Shown here: positions 40,295 to 49,526 of the stretch, one piece after another
Layout: the number at the start of each line of letters is the position of its first letter
How positions within the stretch are numbered: the stretch's first letter is position 1
Assembly: GCF_036322625.1 (NCBI RefSeq)
Contig: NZ_AP027266.1
Span: 685,001 to 749,000 of the forward strand
Direction: 5' to 3'
Length of the DNA: 64,000 nucleotides
DNA from: Roseicyclus marinus
Lineage (GTDB): Bacteria > Pseudomonadota > Alphaproteobacteria > Rhodobacterales > Rhodobacteraceae
Program-made: the position numbers and the translations under genes
Notes under the pieces: generated by a model
What the model was told of the DNA's origin: nothing
Database searches by the model: none
The model's input: only the letters and a program-made list of their open reading frames with translations

Positions 40295-42016
40295 TCAGCC
40301 CCGGACGCCTGCGAAGCGCGCGGCCCAATCCTCCCGCGTGGCGTCGTCGATCTTGGCGAAGAGCACGTCGGGCACGGTGAAAGCCTGTCCCGGCTTCAGG
40401 GCGGCGAGTGCCGTTTCGGCGCTTTCGGGCCAGGTGGGGTTCATGCCCATGGCGTCGGCCATGGTCCGGGCCGCATCGGGGATGAAGGGCGCGGAGAGGC
40501 CCGCATAGAAGGGGATGAGGTTCAGCGCGAGCCGCGTGATGGCTGCGGCGCGGACGGGGTCTTCCTTGAACACGGTCCAGGGGCCTGCCGATTGCAGGTA
40601 TTCGTTGCCTGCGACCCAGATCGCGCGCAGCTCGGCCGCGGCCTTGCGGATCTCGATCGCGTCCATATGCGCCTCGTAGCGGCGCAGGCGGGTGTCCAGA
40701 TCGGCGATGAGCGCCGCCTCCTGCGGGCCGTAGCTGCCGCCCTCGGGCACGGTCTCGCCGAATTTGGAGCGGCAGAACTTGGTGATCCGGCTCACGAAAT
40801 TGCCAAGGACATCGGCGAGGTCCTTGTTCACGTCCTGTTGGAACGCCTCCCAGGTGAATTCCGTGTCCGAGGTTTCGGGGACATGGGACAGGAGCCACCA
40901 GCGCCAGTAATCGGCGGGCAGGATCTCGAGCGCCTGGTCCATGAAGACGCCGCGCCCCTGGCTGGTGGAGAACTGGCCGCCGTCATAATTCAGGTAGTTG
41001 AAGGATTTGATGTAATCGACGAGCTTCCACGGCTCGCCCGAGCCGAGGATCGTGGAGGGGAAGGAGAGCGTGTGGAAGGGCACGTTGTCCTTGCCCATGA
41101 ACTGGACGTAGCGCACGTCCTCTGCGCCCTTGTCGGTGCGCCACCAGCGTTCCCAACCTTTCTCCGATCCGGGGCCCTTGCCCGCCTCGACCCATTCGGC
41201 GGCGCAGGCGATGTATTCGATGGGGGCGTCGAACCAGACGTAGAAGACCTTGCCCTCCATCCCCGGCCAATCCTGATCGCCCTTTTTCACCGGGATGCCC
41301 CAGTCGAGGTCGCGGGTGATGCCGCGATCCTGCAGCCCGTCGCCATCGTCGAGCCATTTGCGGGCGATCGACGTGGTCAGGATCGGCCAGTCCGTCTTGC
41401 TGTCGATCCAGGCGCGCAGCTGGTCGCGCATGGCCGATTGGCGCAGGTAGAGATGCTTGGTCTCGCGCACCTCGAGGTCGGTGGAGCCGGAGATCGCGGA
41501 GCGGGGGTTGATGAGGTCGGTGGGGTCGAGCTGCTTGGTGCAATTCTCGCATTGATCCCCGCGCGCCTTGTCATAGCCGCAATTGGGGCAGGTGCCCTCG
41601 ATGTAGCGGTCGGGCAGGAAGCGGCCGTCGGCGTTGGAATAGACCTGTTTCTCGGCGACTTCGCGGATCAGGCCGGCCTCGGCCAGACGGCCCGCGAAAT
41701 GCTGGGTCAGGCGGTGGTTCTGGGGCGAGGAGGAGCGGCCGAAATGGTCGAAGGACAGCCGGAAGCCGCGCCCGAGCGCGTCCTGCACGGCCCACATCTC
41801 GGCGCAGTAGTCGGCCACGGGTTTGCCGGCCTTGGCGGCGGCAAGCTCGGCGGGGGTGCCGTGTTCGTCGGTGGCGCAGAGAAACAGCACCTCGTCGCCG
41901 CGGGCGCGCTTGTAGCGGGCGAAGAGATCGGCGGGCAGCTGGCTGCCCACCAGATTGCCCAGGTGCTTGATCCCGTTGATATAGGGGATCGCCGAGGTGA
42001 TGAGGATGCGTGCCAT
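40295..42016 (-). CDS. metG: Methionyl-tRNA synthetase
   Basis: 573 residues, class I synthetase. HIGH-like block [15 protein letters not shown], zinc-binding [25 protein letters not shown]-like [11 protein letters not shown], and [10 protein letters not shown] in place of the canonical KMSKS loop, a form I recall from other alphaproteobacteria. No C-terminal tRNA-binding domain. The start is the ATG before [10 protein letters not shown]. Confidence 0.95.
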   Translation of the reverse strand: MARILITSAIPYINGIKHLGNLVGSQLPADLFARYKRARGDEVLFLCATDEHGTPAELAAAKAGKPVADYCAEMWAVQDALGRGFRLSFDHFGRSSSPQNHRLTQHFAGRLAEAGLIREVAEKQVYSNADGRFLPDRYIEGTCPNCGYDKARGDQCENCTKQLDPTDLINPRSAISGSTDLEVRETKHLYLRQSAMRDQLRAWIDSKTDWPILTTSIARKWLDDGDGLQDRGITRDLDWGIPVKKGDQDWPGMEGKVFYVWFDAPIEYIACAAEWVEAGKGPGSEKGWERWWRTDKGAEDVRYVQFMGKDNVPFHTLSFPSTILGSGEPWKLVDYIKSFNYLNYDGGQFSTSQGRGVFMDQALEILPADYWRWWLLSHVPETSDTEFTWEAFQQDVNKDLADVLGNFVSRITKFCRSKFGETVPEGGSYGPQEAALIADLDTRLRRYEAHMDAIEIRKAAAELRAIWVAGNEYLQSAGPWTVFKEDPVRAAAITRLALNLIPFYAGLSAPFIPDAARTMADAMGMNPTWPESAETALAALKPGQAFTVPDVLFAKIDDATREDWAARFAGVRG

Positions 42017-42099
42017 GGCCGTGCCTTGCCCTTCTTGCCCGTCGGATGCGCGTGAGGCCCCGTTTAGCGGGCGGGCGCGGGCAAGGCCAGAGGGCAGGT

Positions 42100-42849
42100 T
42101 TACTGCGCGGTATAGCCGCCGTCGACGAGGTGGTAGGAGCCGGTGACGAAGGCGGCGCGGTCCGACAGGAGGTAGCAGACGAGGGAAGAGACCTCTTCCG
42201 GGGTGCCCATGCGCTTGAGGGCATGCATCCCTTCGAGGGCTTTTCGGGTGTCGGCGTCAAGGGCCGCTTCGACCAGCGGCGTGTGGATGAAGGCGGGCCC
42301 CACGGCATTGACGCGGATCTTGTCGGCGGCATGGTCGAGCGCCGCGGCCCGCGTCAGACCCAAAAGCGCATGTTTGGCCGCGACATAGGCGGAGGCCCCG
42401 GCAAAGCCCACGGTGCCGAGAATGGAGGAGATGTTGACGATCGCCCCCCCCGCGCCGGAGGCTTTCATGGCGGGGATGGCGTGGCGCATGCCGTAGAAGA
42501 CGCCATGGAGGTTCACGTCGATGACCCTGTGCCAGCCGTCGAGGGGATATTCGCCCAAGGGGGCGAGCGGTCCGCCGATGCCTGCATTGTTCACCAGGAG
42601 GTGCAGGCCCCCTGTCCGTGTCACGGCGGCATCGACCATGCGCGCGACCTGGTGGGCGTCGGAGACATCGGCGGCGATGGCAAGGGCATCATGGCCGATG
42701 GCCCGGGCTGCGGCTGTCGTCTTGGCCATGTCGAGATCGGCCAGAAGGACGCGCGCGCCGCTTTCGGCAAGCTCGCGCGCGATGGCAAGGCCGATGCCCG
42801 AGGCAGCCCCGGTGACGATGGCGGTTTTCCCGTCGAAACGAATGTCCAT
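42100..42849 (-). CDS. Short-chain dehydrogenase/reductase
   Basis: 249 residues, classical SDR: cofactor loop [16 protein letters not shown] at about 88-91, catalytic Ser in NISSILG, YxxxK in YVAAKHA, and the closing [13 protein letters not shown] in LADLDM after strand 2 favours NAD over NADP. Substrate unknown. The start MDIRFDGK is chosen because upstream in-frame residues (a long Pro/Arg-rich stretch) are not SDR-like. Confidence 0.85.
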   Translation of the reverse strand: MDIRFDGKTAIVTGAASGIGLAIARELAESGARVLLADLDMAKTTAAARAIGHDALAIAADVSDAHQVARMVDAAVTRTGGLHLLVNNAGIGGPLAPLGEYPLDGWHRVIDVNLHGVFYGMRHAIPAMKASGAGGAIVNISSILGTVGFAGASAYVAAKHALLGLTRAAALDHAADKIRVNAVGPAFIHTPLVEAALDADTRKALEGMHALKRMGTPEEVSSLVCYLLSDRAAFVTGSYHLVDGGYTAQ

Positions 42850-42950
42850 GGTGGTGTCCCCCTTGGGTCTGGTCCGTGAGATGGGGCAAGGCTGGCACGG
42901 ATGGCGGGGGGCCACCTTGTCCGGGATCAAGGACGGGGGAGGGGAAAGGG

Positions 42951-44165
42951 TCAGCGCGGGCGGCGGAAGATGCGCCCGACAAGGAAGGAGGTCCGCGGGA
43001 TCCAGACATAGGGGTTGCGCATGCCCGCGGCGGGGCGGCGGCGCATGCGGATCAGGCCGAAGATCACGAGCCCCACATGCGCGAGCGCGATCAGCGCGAA
43101 AAGCGCCGCCGGGCCATAGGCCGCGATCAGCCATGCGGTGACGACGGGGGCGGCGATGGCCCCCAGCGCATAGAAGAACATGAGGGCTGCGGACAATTCG
43201 ACCCGCTGGTCATCCTCGGCCCAGTCATGGGCATGGGCGGCGGCGATGGAATAGATCGGAAAGGTCGCCGCCCCGAAGACGAGCGCCGCGAAAAAGATCG
43301 CGATCACGCCAAGGCCGGAAAAGCCGACGGTCACGCCGCAGGCCGCGATGGAAAAGACCGAAAACCACATCAGGACCGTGCGGCGGTCATGGCGGTCGGC
43401 GGCCCAGCCTGCGGGCCATTGCGCGAAGGCCCCGCCAAGGACATAGGCCGCGAGAAACAGGCCGATCTGGTCGGCGGTCAGCCCCACCTGCGCGCCATAG
43501 AGCGGGCCCACCATGCGAAAGGCCGCGCCCGAGACGCCCGAGGTGATGACGCCCGCCACCGCAAGGGGCGAGAGCCGCCAGGCAAGACCGGGGCGCAGGC
43601 GCGGGGCCTCACCCGTTTCGGGCTGGGGGGTGCGGGTCAGCGTCAGCGGCAGAAGTGCTGCGATGCACAGGATGCCCAGGAGGTTGTAGGAGACATAGGA
43701 GGCCGGATCGAGAACCCCGATCATCAGCTGCGCGACCAGGCTGCCGCCGGTATCGACCATGCGGTAGGTGCCCATGGTGCGGCCCCGGTTGGCATTGTCG
43801 GTCTTGGCCTGCAACCACGCCTCGATCACCGTGTAGCAGCCCGCCACGCAAAAGCCGGTCGCCGCGCGCATCAGCGACCAGGCATAGGGGTCGACGACCA
43901 TCATATGGGCCAGAAGCCCGATGGCGCCTGCCGCGATGAAGGCCGCGAAGGCGCGGGAATGGCCGACCGAGCCCATGACGCGCGGGGCCCACCAGCAGCC
44001 GATGAAGAAGCCGAAGAAATGCGCGGAGCCCAGAAGGCCGATCTGCCCGTTGGTGAAGCCCAGCTCCGTGCCCGAGAGCACGTCGAGCGGCCCCACGCCG
44101 CCCGAGGAGAGTTGCAAGAGCAGCACCGAGAGAAACAGCGCGGCGAAGGAGATGATGAGGCGCAT
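42951..44165 (-). CDS. MFS transporter
   Basis: 404 residues with about 12 helices. The loop between helices 2 and 3 (GCWWAPRVMGSVGHSRAF) and AGWAADRHDRRTVL after helix 8 match the major facilitator signature DRxGRR. It resembles the YcaD-type group; substrate unknown. Basic C-terminal tail. Separated from the SDR gene by 101 bp; possibly one operon. Confidence 0.8.
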   Translation of the reverse strand: MRLIISFAALFLSVLLLQLSSGGVGPLDVLSGTELGFTNGQIGLLGSAHFFGFFIGCWWAPRVMGSVGHSRAFAAFIAAGAIGLLAHMMVVDPYAWSLMRAATGFCVAGCYTVIEAWLQAKTDNANRGRTMGTYRMVDTGGSLVAQLMIGVLDPASYVSYNLLGILCIAALLPLTLTRTPQPETGEAPRLRPGLAWRLSPLAVAGVITSGVSGAAFRMVGPLYGAQVGLTADQIGLFLAAYVLGGAFAQWPAGWAADRHDRRTVLMWFSVFSIAACGVTVGFSGLGVIAIFFAALVFGAATFPIYSIAAAHAHDWAEDDQRVELSAALMFFYALGAIAAPVVTAWLIAAYGPAALFALIALAHVGLVIFGLIRMRRRPAAGMRNPYVWIPRTSFLVGRIFRRPR

Positions 44166-44807
44166 CGGGTCGGGGGGCCTTGGGGTCTTGTCCGTCTTGC
44201 GTAGCGGGCCGGGAGGCGGGATGCACGTGTGTTTTCGTCAGAAGGGGGTCGGTTTTCGGGGGGTGATGGGCGCCAAGGTCTCCAACGCGGGACAAAGCGG
44301 ACGTTCGAACGGCGCACCCGCGCGGACCCAAGGCCGCAGGCCGCCGCGCATCGACGGGCCGCCCCCCGGCCCGGCGATTTGTCGACGCCAGCGCGCCGTT
44401 TCGACCTTTTCCGGACTTGGCTGGCATAAAGCACAAGGCTCTACCGACGGATCGCCGTACCGCGGCCCGTCGACGCGCGGCTCCTCATGACAAAGGCAAG
44501 AGGCTCCAAGCCGTCTTTCGCCGTGCAGTGAATGAACCTCCACCCCGTCCACGTCCCTCCCGCCGCTTTCGACCAAACCCCGCACCATTCCCCTTGCACG
44601 GAGCGGTTGAGCGCTTGGCGGCTTCGGGCCGGGCTGAGGCCCCGGTCATGGCCTTCGTCCCTTGCACCCGTTCCTCTACGGGCGGTTTGGGGGTCGGCAT
44701 CGACCGCCTCTCCGCCCCGCGTGTTCCCCCTCGCGCCCGGTGGCGCGTTGCGGCGGCAAGGGGCGGAGGCCCCGGGGAAGGACGGTGTCGACTTGCCGAG
44801 GTCGGAG
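44166..44807. other. 640-bp gap without a supported gene
   Basis: Open frames in this stretch are Arg/Pro-rich and unlike any known family, and no tRNA, RNase P, tmRNA or 6S features were found. It separates the MFS gene from the catabolic cluster and may be a degraded region or hold an unrecognised small RNA. Confidence 0.4.
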
Positions 44808-44830
44808 GGGGGCGGGCGGGGCCCGCCCCC
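44808..44830. terminator. Perfect GC hairpin at the end of the leftward cluster
   Basis: 10-bp stem GGGGGCGGGC / GCCCGCCCCC with a 3-base loop, two bases beyond the stop of the last leftward gene. No T-run, so termination is likely but perhaps Rho-assisted. Confidence 0.6.
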
Positions 44831-44832
44831 GG

Positions 44833-45717
44833 TCAGATCAGCATCCGGCGGGGATCGGCGATGAGCCTTGCGTAATGCGACAGGAAGCGCGCGGCGTCGG
44901 CCCCGTTGATCACGCGGTGGTCATAGGAGAGATCGAGGGGCACCATGGGCACCGGGCGCGGCGTGTCGCCCTCCCAGACGGTCACGGTTTCCGTGCGCGT
45001 CAGGCCGAGGATCGCCACTTCGGGCGGGTTCACGATGGGGGTGAAGGCCGTGCCGCCGATGCCGCCCAGGTTGGTGATGGTCATGGAGGCGCCGCCCATC
45101 TCTTGCGGGCCGATCTTGCGGGCCTGCGCGCGGGCGGCGAGATCCGCGATCTCGGCCGCGATGGTCCAGAGCCCCTTGCGGTCGGCGTTGCGGATCACGG
45201 GAACCATGAGGCCATGTTCGGTGTCCACGGCGATGCCGATATGGACGTACTCCTTGAGGATCAGCGTCTCGCCATCGGGCGAGAGCGAGGCGTTGAAGCG
45301 GGGAAAGGCGCGAAGGCTGCGCGCCAGGGCCGCGACATGGAAGGCCAGCGCCGTCAGTTTCACGCCGCGCGCCTCGGCCTCGGGGCGCCAGGCTTTGCGC
45401 AGGCTCTCGATGGCGGTCATGTCGGCGCGGTCGTGGTGGGTGACGGCGGGGATGAGCATCTGGGCCGCCGCGAGGTTGCGGGCGGCGACCTGGGCGAAGC
45501 GGCTCATCTTTTCATGGGTCACCGGGCCATGGGCGGCATGGTCCACATCCCAATAGGCGGTATCGGCGGCGGGCGCAGAGGCGGGGGCGGGGGCCGCGCC
45601 CGCCAGATCCTCGGGGCCGATCGTGGTGCGCCCGAGGCGCTGGGCCAGCGCGTCGATGTCGATGCCCTTTTCCAGTGCGAGACGCCGGGTGGTGGGGCTG
45701 GCTGCGATATCTGTCAT
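44833..45717 (-). CDS. 2-oxoacid dehydrogenase E2 catalytic subunit without lipoyl domain
   Basis: 294 residues. Begins directly with a peripheral-subunit-binding domain (SPTTRRLALEKGIDI, about residues 7-40), then an Ala/Pro linker and the acyltransferase core with catalytic DHRVING (D266-G272) near the C-terminus. No lipoyl domain is present, although E2 proteins normally begin with one to three. The lipoyl domains are on the separate protein encoded at 47171-48529, whose own core is degenerate. The two would together replace one ordinary E2. Last gene of the leftward operon. Confidence 0.85.
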   Translation of the reverse strand: MTDIAASPTTRRLALEKGIDIDALAQRLGRTTIGPEDLAGAAPAPASAPAADTAYWDVDHAAHGPVTHEKMSRFAQVAARNLAAAQMLIPAVTHHDRADMTAIESLRKAWRPEAEARGVKLTALAFHVAALARSLRAFPRFNASLSPDGETLILKEYVHIGIAVDTEHGLMVPVIRNADRKGLWTIAAEIADLAARAQARKIGPQEMGGASMTITNLGGIGGTAFTPIVNPPEVAILGLTRTETVTVWEGDTPRPVPMVPLDLSYDHRVINGADAARFLSHYARLIADPRRMLI

Positions 45718-45728
45718 GGTCGCGTCCC

Positions 45729-47153
45729 TTACCAATCAGCCGAGATGTACTGGGTTTCCATGAATTCGAGCATCCCCTCATGCCCGCCCTCGCGACCCAA
45801 GCCCGATTGCTTGGTCCCGCCAAAGGGGGCTGCCGGGTCGGAGACGAGACCCCGGTTCAGGCCCACCATGCCGTAATCGAGCCGCTCGCAAACCTGCATC
45901 GCGCGGCGGAAATCGCGGCTGAAGACGTAAGCGACAAGCCCGTATTCGGTGGCATTGGCGCGCGCGATGGCGTCTTCCTCGTCGGTGAAGGTCTGGATCG
46001 CGGCCACGGGGCCGAAGATCTCGTCATGGACGCAATCGGCATCCTGCGGGACATTCGACAGGACCGTGGGCGGGTAGAAATAGCCCGGACCCTCGGGGAT
46101 CGTGCCGCCGCATTCGAGCGTCGCGCCCTTGGCCAGCGCATCGGCGACGAAGGCCGCCACCTTGTCGCGGGTGCCTGCATTGACCAGCGGGCCGACATCG
46201 ACGCCGGGATCGCTGCCATCGCCGACTTTCAGCGCCGACATCCGCGCGGCAAGGCGCTGGGTGAATTCGGCGGCGATGCTCTCGTGCACATAGATGCGGT
46301 TGGCGGCGGTGCAGGCCTCGCCCAGGTTGCGCATCTTGGCGAGCATCGTGCCGTTTATGGCGGTGTCCATGTCGGCGTCATGGAGCACCAGGACCGGCGC
46401 ATTGCCGCCCAGTTCCATGGCCGGTTTCAGCACCTGGTCGGCGGCGGATTTCAGAAGCGTGCGGCCCACGCCCGTAGAGCCGGTGAAGCTGACCACGCGG
46501 ACGCGGGGGTCGTGCAGCATGTGATCGACCAGCGCGCCCGTGCGTTTCGAGGGCAGCACGTTCACAAGGCCCTTGGGCACGCCCGCCTCTTCCAACAGGG
46601 GCATCAGCGCGAGCATGGTGAGGGGCGTCTCGGAGGCCGGTTTGATGATCACGGCGCAGCCTGCCGCGAGCGCCGGCGCGATTTTCCGCGTGCCCATGGC
46701 GGCGGGATAGTTCCAGGGCGTGATCAGAACGGCAAGGCCCGCGGGCTTGTGCTGGACCATTATGCGGGCGCCCGATGCCGGGGCGCGCGTGATCATTCCA
46801 TCGGCGCGCACGGCTTCTTCGGCGAACCAGCGGAAGAATTCGGCGGCATAGGCGGCCTCGCCCATGGCATCGGCGCGCGCCTTGCCGTTTTCGAGCGTGA
46901 TGAGGCGGGCGAAATCCTCGAGCCGGGCGGTCATGAGTTCCCAGGCGCGGCGCAGCACCTCGGAGCGGTCGCGGGGTGTGCGCTTGGCCCAATCGGCCAT
47001 GGCGCGTTCGGCGGCATCGAGGGCTGCATCGGCATCCGCGATCTCGGCAGAGGCGACGGAGGCGATGACCTGTTCCGTGGCCGGGTTGATCACGTCGAAG
47101 CGCGTGTCGGTCTTGTGCCATGCGCCGTCGATGTAGAGGTCGGTATGAAGCAT
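45729..47153 (-). CDS. NAD(P)-dependent aldehyde dehydrogenase (succinate-semialdehyde type)
   Basis: 474 residues. ALDH fold with TPWNYP, cofactor motif FTGSTGVGR, catalytic Glu in MELGGNAP and catalytic Cys in GEACTAANR, and GLNRGLVSDPAAPFGG near the end. Best outline match is the GabD-like branch, but the adjacent E1/E2 genes suggest the substrate is an aldehyde released by the dehydrogenase complex. It lies between the two E2 genes, 11-17 bp from each. The start is the ATG before LHTDLYIDG; the longer upstream frame lies inside the neighbouring gene. Confidence 0.85.
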   Translation of the reverse strand: MLHTDLYIDGAWHKTDTRFDVINPATEQVIASVASAEIADADAALDAAERAMADWAKRTPRDRSEVLRRAWELMTARLEDFARLITLENGKARADAMGEAAYAAEFFRWFAEEAVRADGMITRAPASGARIMVQHKPAGLAVLITPWNYPAAMGTRKIAPALAAGCAVIIKPASETPLTMLALMPLLEEAGVPKGLVNVLPSKRTGALVDHMLHDPRVRVVSFTGSTGVGRTLLKSAADQVLKPAMELGGNAPVLVLHDADMDTAINGTMLAKMRNLGEACTAANRIYVHESIAAEFTQRLAARMSALKVGDGSDPGVDVGPLVNAGTRDKVAAFVADALAKGATLECGGTIPEGPGYFYPPTVLSNVPQDADCVHDEIFGPVAAIQTFTDEEDAIARANATEYGLVAYVFSRDFRRAMQVCERLDYGMVGLNRGLVSDPAAPFGGTKQSGLGREGGHEGMLEFMETQYISADW

Positions 47154-47170
47154 CTGGGATATCCCCCGTG

Positions 47171-48529
47171 TCAGAGCAGGTGGCGGAGCGGCTGCTCCAT
47201 CCGGCCCGCGAATTCGGTCAGAAGCGCGAGAGCGGCCTCGGCGGAGAGCTGGTCTGCGGCGCATTCCAGCGTGATCGAGAGGCCGGTGCCGTCCGGGACG
47301 AGCGTCAGGACAGGCGCATCCTCGGCCCCCATCGCGACACTGGCCACGCGCGTGGCGCGCAGGTCGCGGAGCCGGAGCGCGGGTGGCGCGTCGGTGCCGG
47401 TTTCGGTGACGCTGCCAAGCGCACGGCCCGGCGGCACGGTGAAGTGTCGCGTGGTGCCGAACCGGTCGATGGCGATCGTGACGGGCTCAGGCTGGCCCAG
47501 GCTTGCGCCCACAAGCCCCGCAAGGATCGCATCGGCATCGCTGAGCGACAGGTCGCGGGCGGCCCAGGCGACAAAGCCGGTCAACCCATCCTCGGGGCAG
47601 AGCGCGGTCAGGCGGCGGGAGGCTGGGGCCTCCGTCCGGGGCTGGGGCGCAGCGGCAACGGGCAGCGCCCGGAGCGTATCCAGATCGGTGACGTGAAAGG
47701 GTTGGGGATGCCCCGCCTCGACCAAGCGCGCAAGGTCGAGCCCCTGTTCCCGCGCAAGGCGGCGGGCCTTGGGCGAGGCGAGGATGCGGTCGCCCGACAT
47801 TGGGGCCGTGGCAGGGGCCGGTTTCGCGGCGGCGGGGGCCTGTTTGGCCGGGGCGGATTTTGCCGTATCCGCCTTGGCCGGTTCCGGTTCCGGTTTCGGG
47901 TCGGCCTTGGCGGCAGGCTGGGGCGCGCTGTCCTTGAGCGCGCGGGCGACGGGCGCCTCGGGCCGCGTGTCGGACAGGATCGCCACGGGCGCGCCCACCG
48001 GCACCTCTTCGCCCGGTTGGGCGAGCGTTGCGGCCAGCCAGCCCTTGCGGCCTGCCTCCACCTCCATCGTGCTCTTGTCGGTTTCGACCTCGAAGAGGAT
48101 ATCCTCGGGCGCGACCTCGTCGCCCGGTGCCTTGAGCCAGGACACGAGGAGGCCGGTATCTTGAGCCATGCCCAGTTGCGGCATGGTGATCTTGTGGCCC
48201 TCGGGCAGGCTGTCGCCTGCGGCGGGTCTGTCGGTCGTGGTGGCGTCGGGCGCTTGGGGGTCGCCTGTGTCGTCCGTCCCCGTCTCTTCGGGGCTGTCGG
48301 TGATGCGGGCGATGACCTGACCCACGGGCACATCCGCGCCCTCGGGATAGGCCACGCCGGTCAGGTAGCCGTCGGCGGGGCTTTCGACCTCCATCACGGC
48401 CTTGTCGGTTTCCACCTCGAAGAGCGCATCGCCCTTGGTCACGGCCTCGCCCGGGGATTTGAGCCAGGACACGATCTTGCCCGCATCCTGCGCCATGCCG
48501 AGCTGGGGCATGGTCACGTCACGCGGCAT
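47171..48529 (-). CDS. Two-lipoyl protein with degenerate E2 core
   Basis: 452 residues. Lipoyl domain 1 (about 3-77) has lipoyl-lysine K43 in ETDKAVMEVE; domain 2 (about 113-186) has K152 in ETDKSTMEVE. A Pro/Ala/Lys-rich linker (187-245) precedes a subunit-binding domain (ILASPKARRLAREQGLDL, about 249-286). The last ~130 residues align in outline with the E2 acyltransferase core, but where DHRxxxG is expected the sequence reads ITLECAADQL, so this half is probably inactive. It likely carries the acyl groups while the 44833-45717 protein supplies catalysis. Its start overlaps the E1-beta stop by 11 bases. Confidence 0.8.
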   Translation of the reverse strand: MPRDVTMPQLGMAQDAGKIVSWLKSPGEAVTKGDALFEVETDKAVMEVESPADGYLTGVAYPEGADVPVGQVIARITDSPEETGTDDTGDPQAPDATTTDRPAAGDSLPEGHKITMPQLGMAQDTGLLVSWLKAPGDEVAPEDILFEVETDKSTMEVEAGRKGWLAATLAQPGEEVPVGAPVAILSDTRPEAPVARALKDSAPQPAAKADPKPEPEPAKADTAKSAPAKQAPAAAKPAPATAPMSGDRILASPKARRLAREQGLDLARLVEAGHPQPFHVTDLDTLRALPVAAAPQPRTEAPASRRLTALCPEDGLTGFVAWAARDLSLSDADAILAGLVGASLGQPEPVTIAIDRFGTTRHFTVPPGRALGSVTETGTDAPPALRLRDLRATRVASVAMGAEDAPVLTLVPDGTGLSITLECAADQLSAEAALALLTEFAGRMEQPLRHLL

Positions 48530-49514
48530 CTGTCATCTCCCCGGCGCAAAGCTTGCGGGCATTGGCGGCCACGGCTTCGGGGGTGGGCACGGTCAGATCC
48601 TCGAGCGCGGGGCTGAAGGGGACGGGCACATCCATCGCCCCCATCCGCAGGACGGGCGCATCGAGGTGGTAGAAGGCCTTTTCGTTCAGGCGGCTCGCGA
48701 TTTCGGCGGTCACGCCGTAGCTTTGATGCCCCTCGTCGATGACGATGGCGCGGCTGGTCTTTTTCACGCTGTCGAGAAGCGTTTTTTCATCCAGGGGCAC
48801 GATGGTGCGGGGGTCGATCACCTCGGCCTCGATGCCGTCTTGTGCAAGAAGGGCGGCGGCCTTTTCGGCCACCTGCACCATCGACGAGGTGGCAATGAGC
48901 GTGATGTCGCGCCCTTCCCGCTTCACGTTGGCGACACCGAAGGGGATCAGGTATTCCTCCTCCGGCACGGGGGCCTTGTCCTGGTACATCAGCTTGTCTT
49001 CGAAGATGACGACCGGGTTGTTGTCGCGGATGGCCGTCTTCATCAGGCCCTTGGCCTCGTAGGCGGACGAGGGCAGCGCGACCTTGAGGCCGGGGATATG
49101 GGCCACGAGCGCCTGCAGGGATTGGCTGTGCTGCGCCGCCGAGCGCCGCGTCGCGCCAAGGTTGGTGCGCAGCACCATCGGCACGGTCAGCTTGCCGCCC
49201 GACATGTAATGCTGCTTGGCCGCCTGGTTGCAGAGCTGATCCATCACCAGGTAGATGAAATCGCCGAACATCAGGTCGACGACAGGCCGAGCGCCGGTCA
49301 TGGCCGCGCCCACTGCCATGCCGACAAACCCCGGTTCGGAAATCGGCGTGTCGATGACGCGGCCCGTGCCGAATTCCTCGACGAGGCCCGACAGGACCTT
49401 GAAGGGCGTGCCCGCCTCGGCCACATCCTCGCCCAGGATGAAGACCGTGGGATCACGGCGCATTTCCTCGGCCAGCGCCTCGTTCACGGCTTGGGACAGG
49501 GTGATTTCCCGCAT
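48519..49514 (-). CDS. 2-oxoacid/acetoin dehydrogenase E1 beta subunit
   Basis: 331 residues. The transketolase-like beta chain of a thiamine-diphosphate dehydrogenase: start REITLSQAVNEALAEEM, FGEDVA-like LGEDVAEAGTPFKV, FGDFIYLVMDQLCNQAAKQ, and the C-terminal IVIDEGHQSYGVTAEI domain. Closest in pattern to acetoin dehydrogenase AcoB and pyruvate dehydrogenase beta. A GAGGAGGA sequence fits ATG 49514 (six-base gap) and not the in-frame ATG two codons upstream. Confidence 0.88.
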   Translation of the reverse strand: MREITLSQAVNEALAEEMRRDPTVFILGEDVAEAGTPFKVLSGLVEEFGTGRVIDTPISEPGFVGMAVGAAMTGARPVVDLMFGDFIYLVMDQLCNQAAKQHYMSGGKLTVPMVLRTNLGATRRSAAQHSQSLQALVAHIPGLKVALPSSAYEAKGLMKTAIRDNNPVVIFEDKLMYQDKAPVPEEEYLIPFGVANVKREGRDITLIATSSMVQVAEKAAALLAQDGIEAEVIDPRTIVPLDEKTLLDSVKKTSRAIVIDEGHQSYGVTAEIASRLNEKAFYHLDAPVLRMGAMDVPVPFSPALEDLTVPTPEAVAANARKLCAGEMTDAA

Positions 49515-49526
49515 CGTCATTCCTCC

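Noticed and set aside
40295-42016. Loss of the KMSKS loop in metG
   Set aside because: The variant [10 protein letters not shown] form is, as I recall, normal in alphaproteobacterial MetRS.
44808-44830. Riboswitch or RNA element at the cluster end
   Set aside because: It is a simple GC hairpin directly after a stop codon, best read as a terminator-like structure.
45675-47696. 673-codon open frame on the plus strand
   Set aside because: Antisense to the aldehyde dehydrogenase and lipoyl genes; no recognisable domain.
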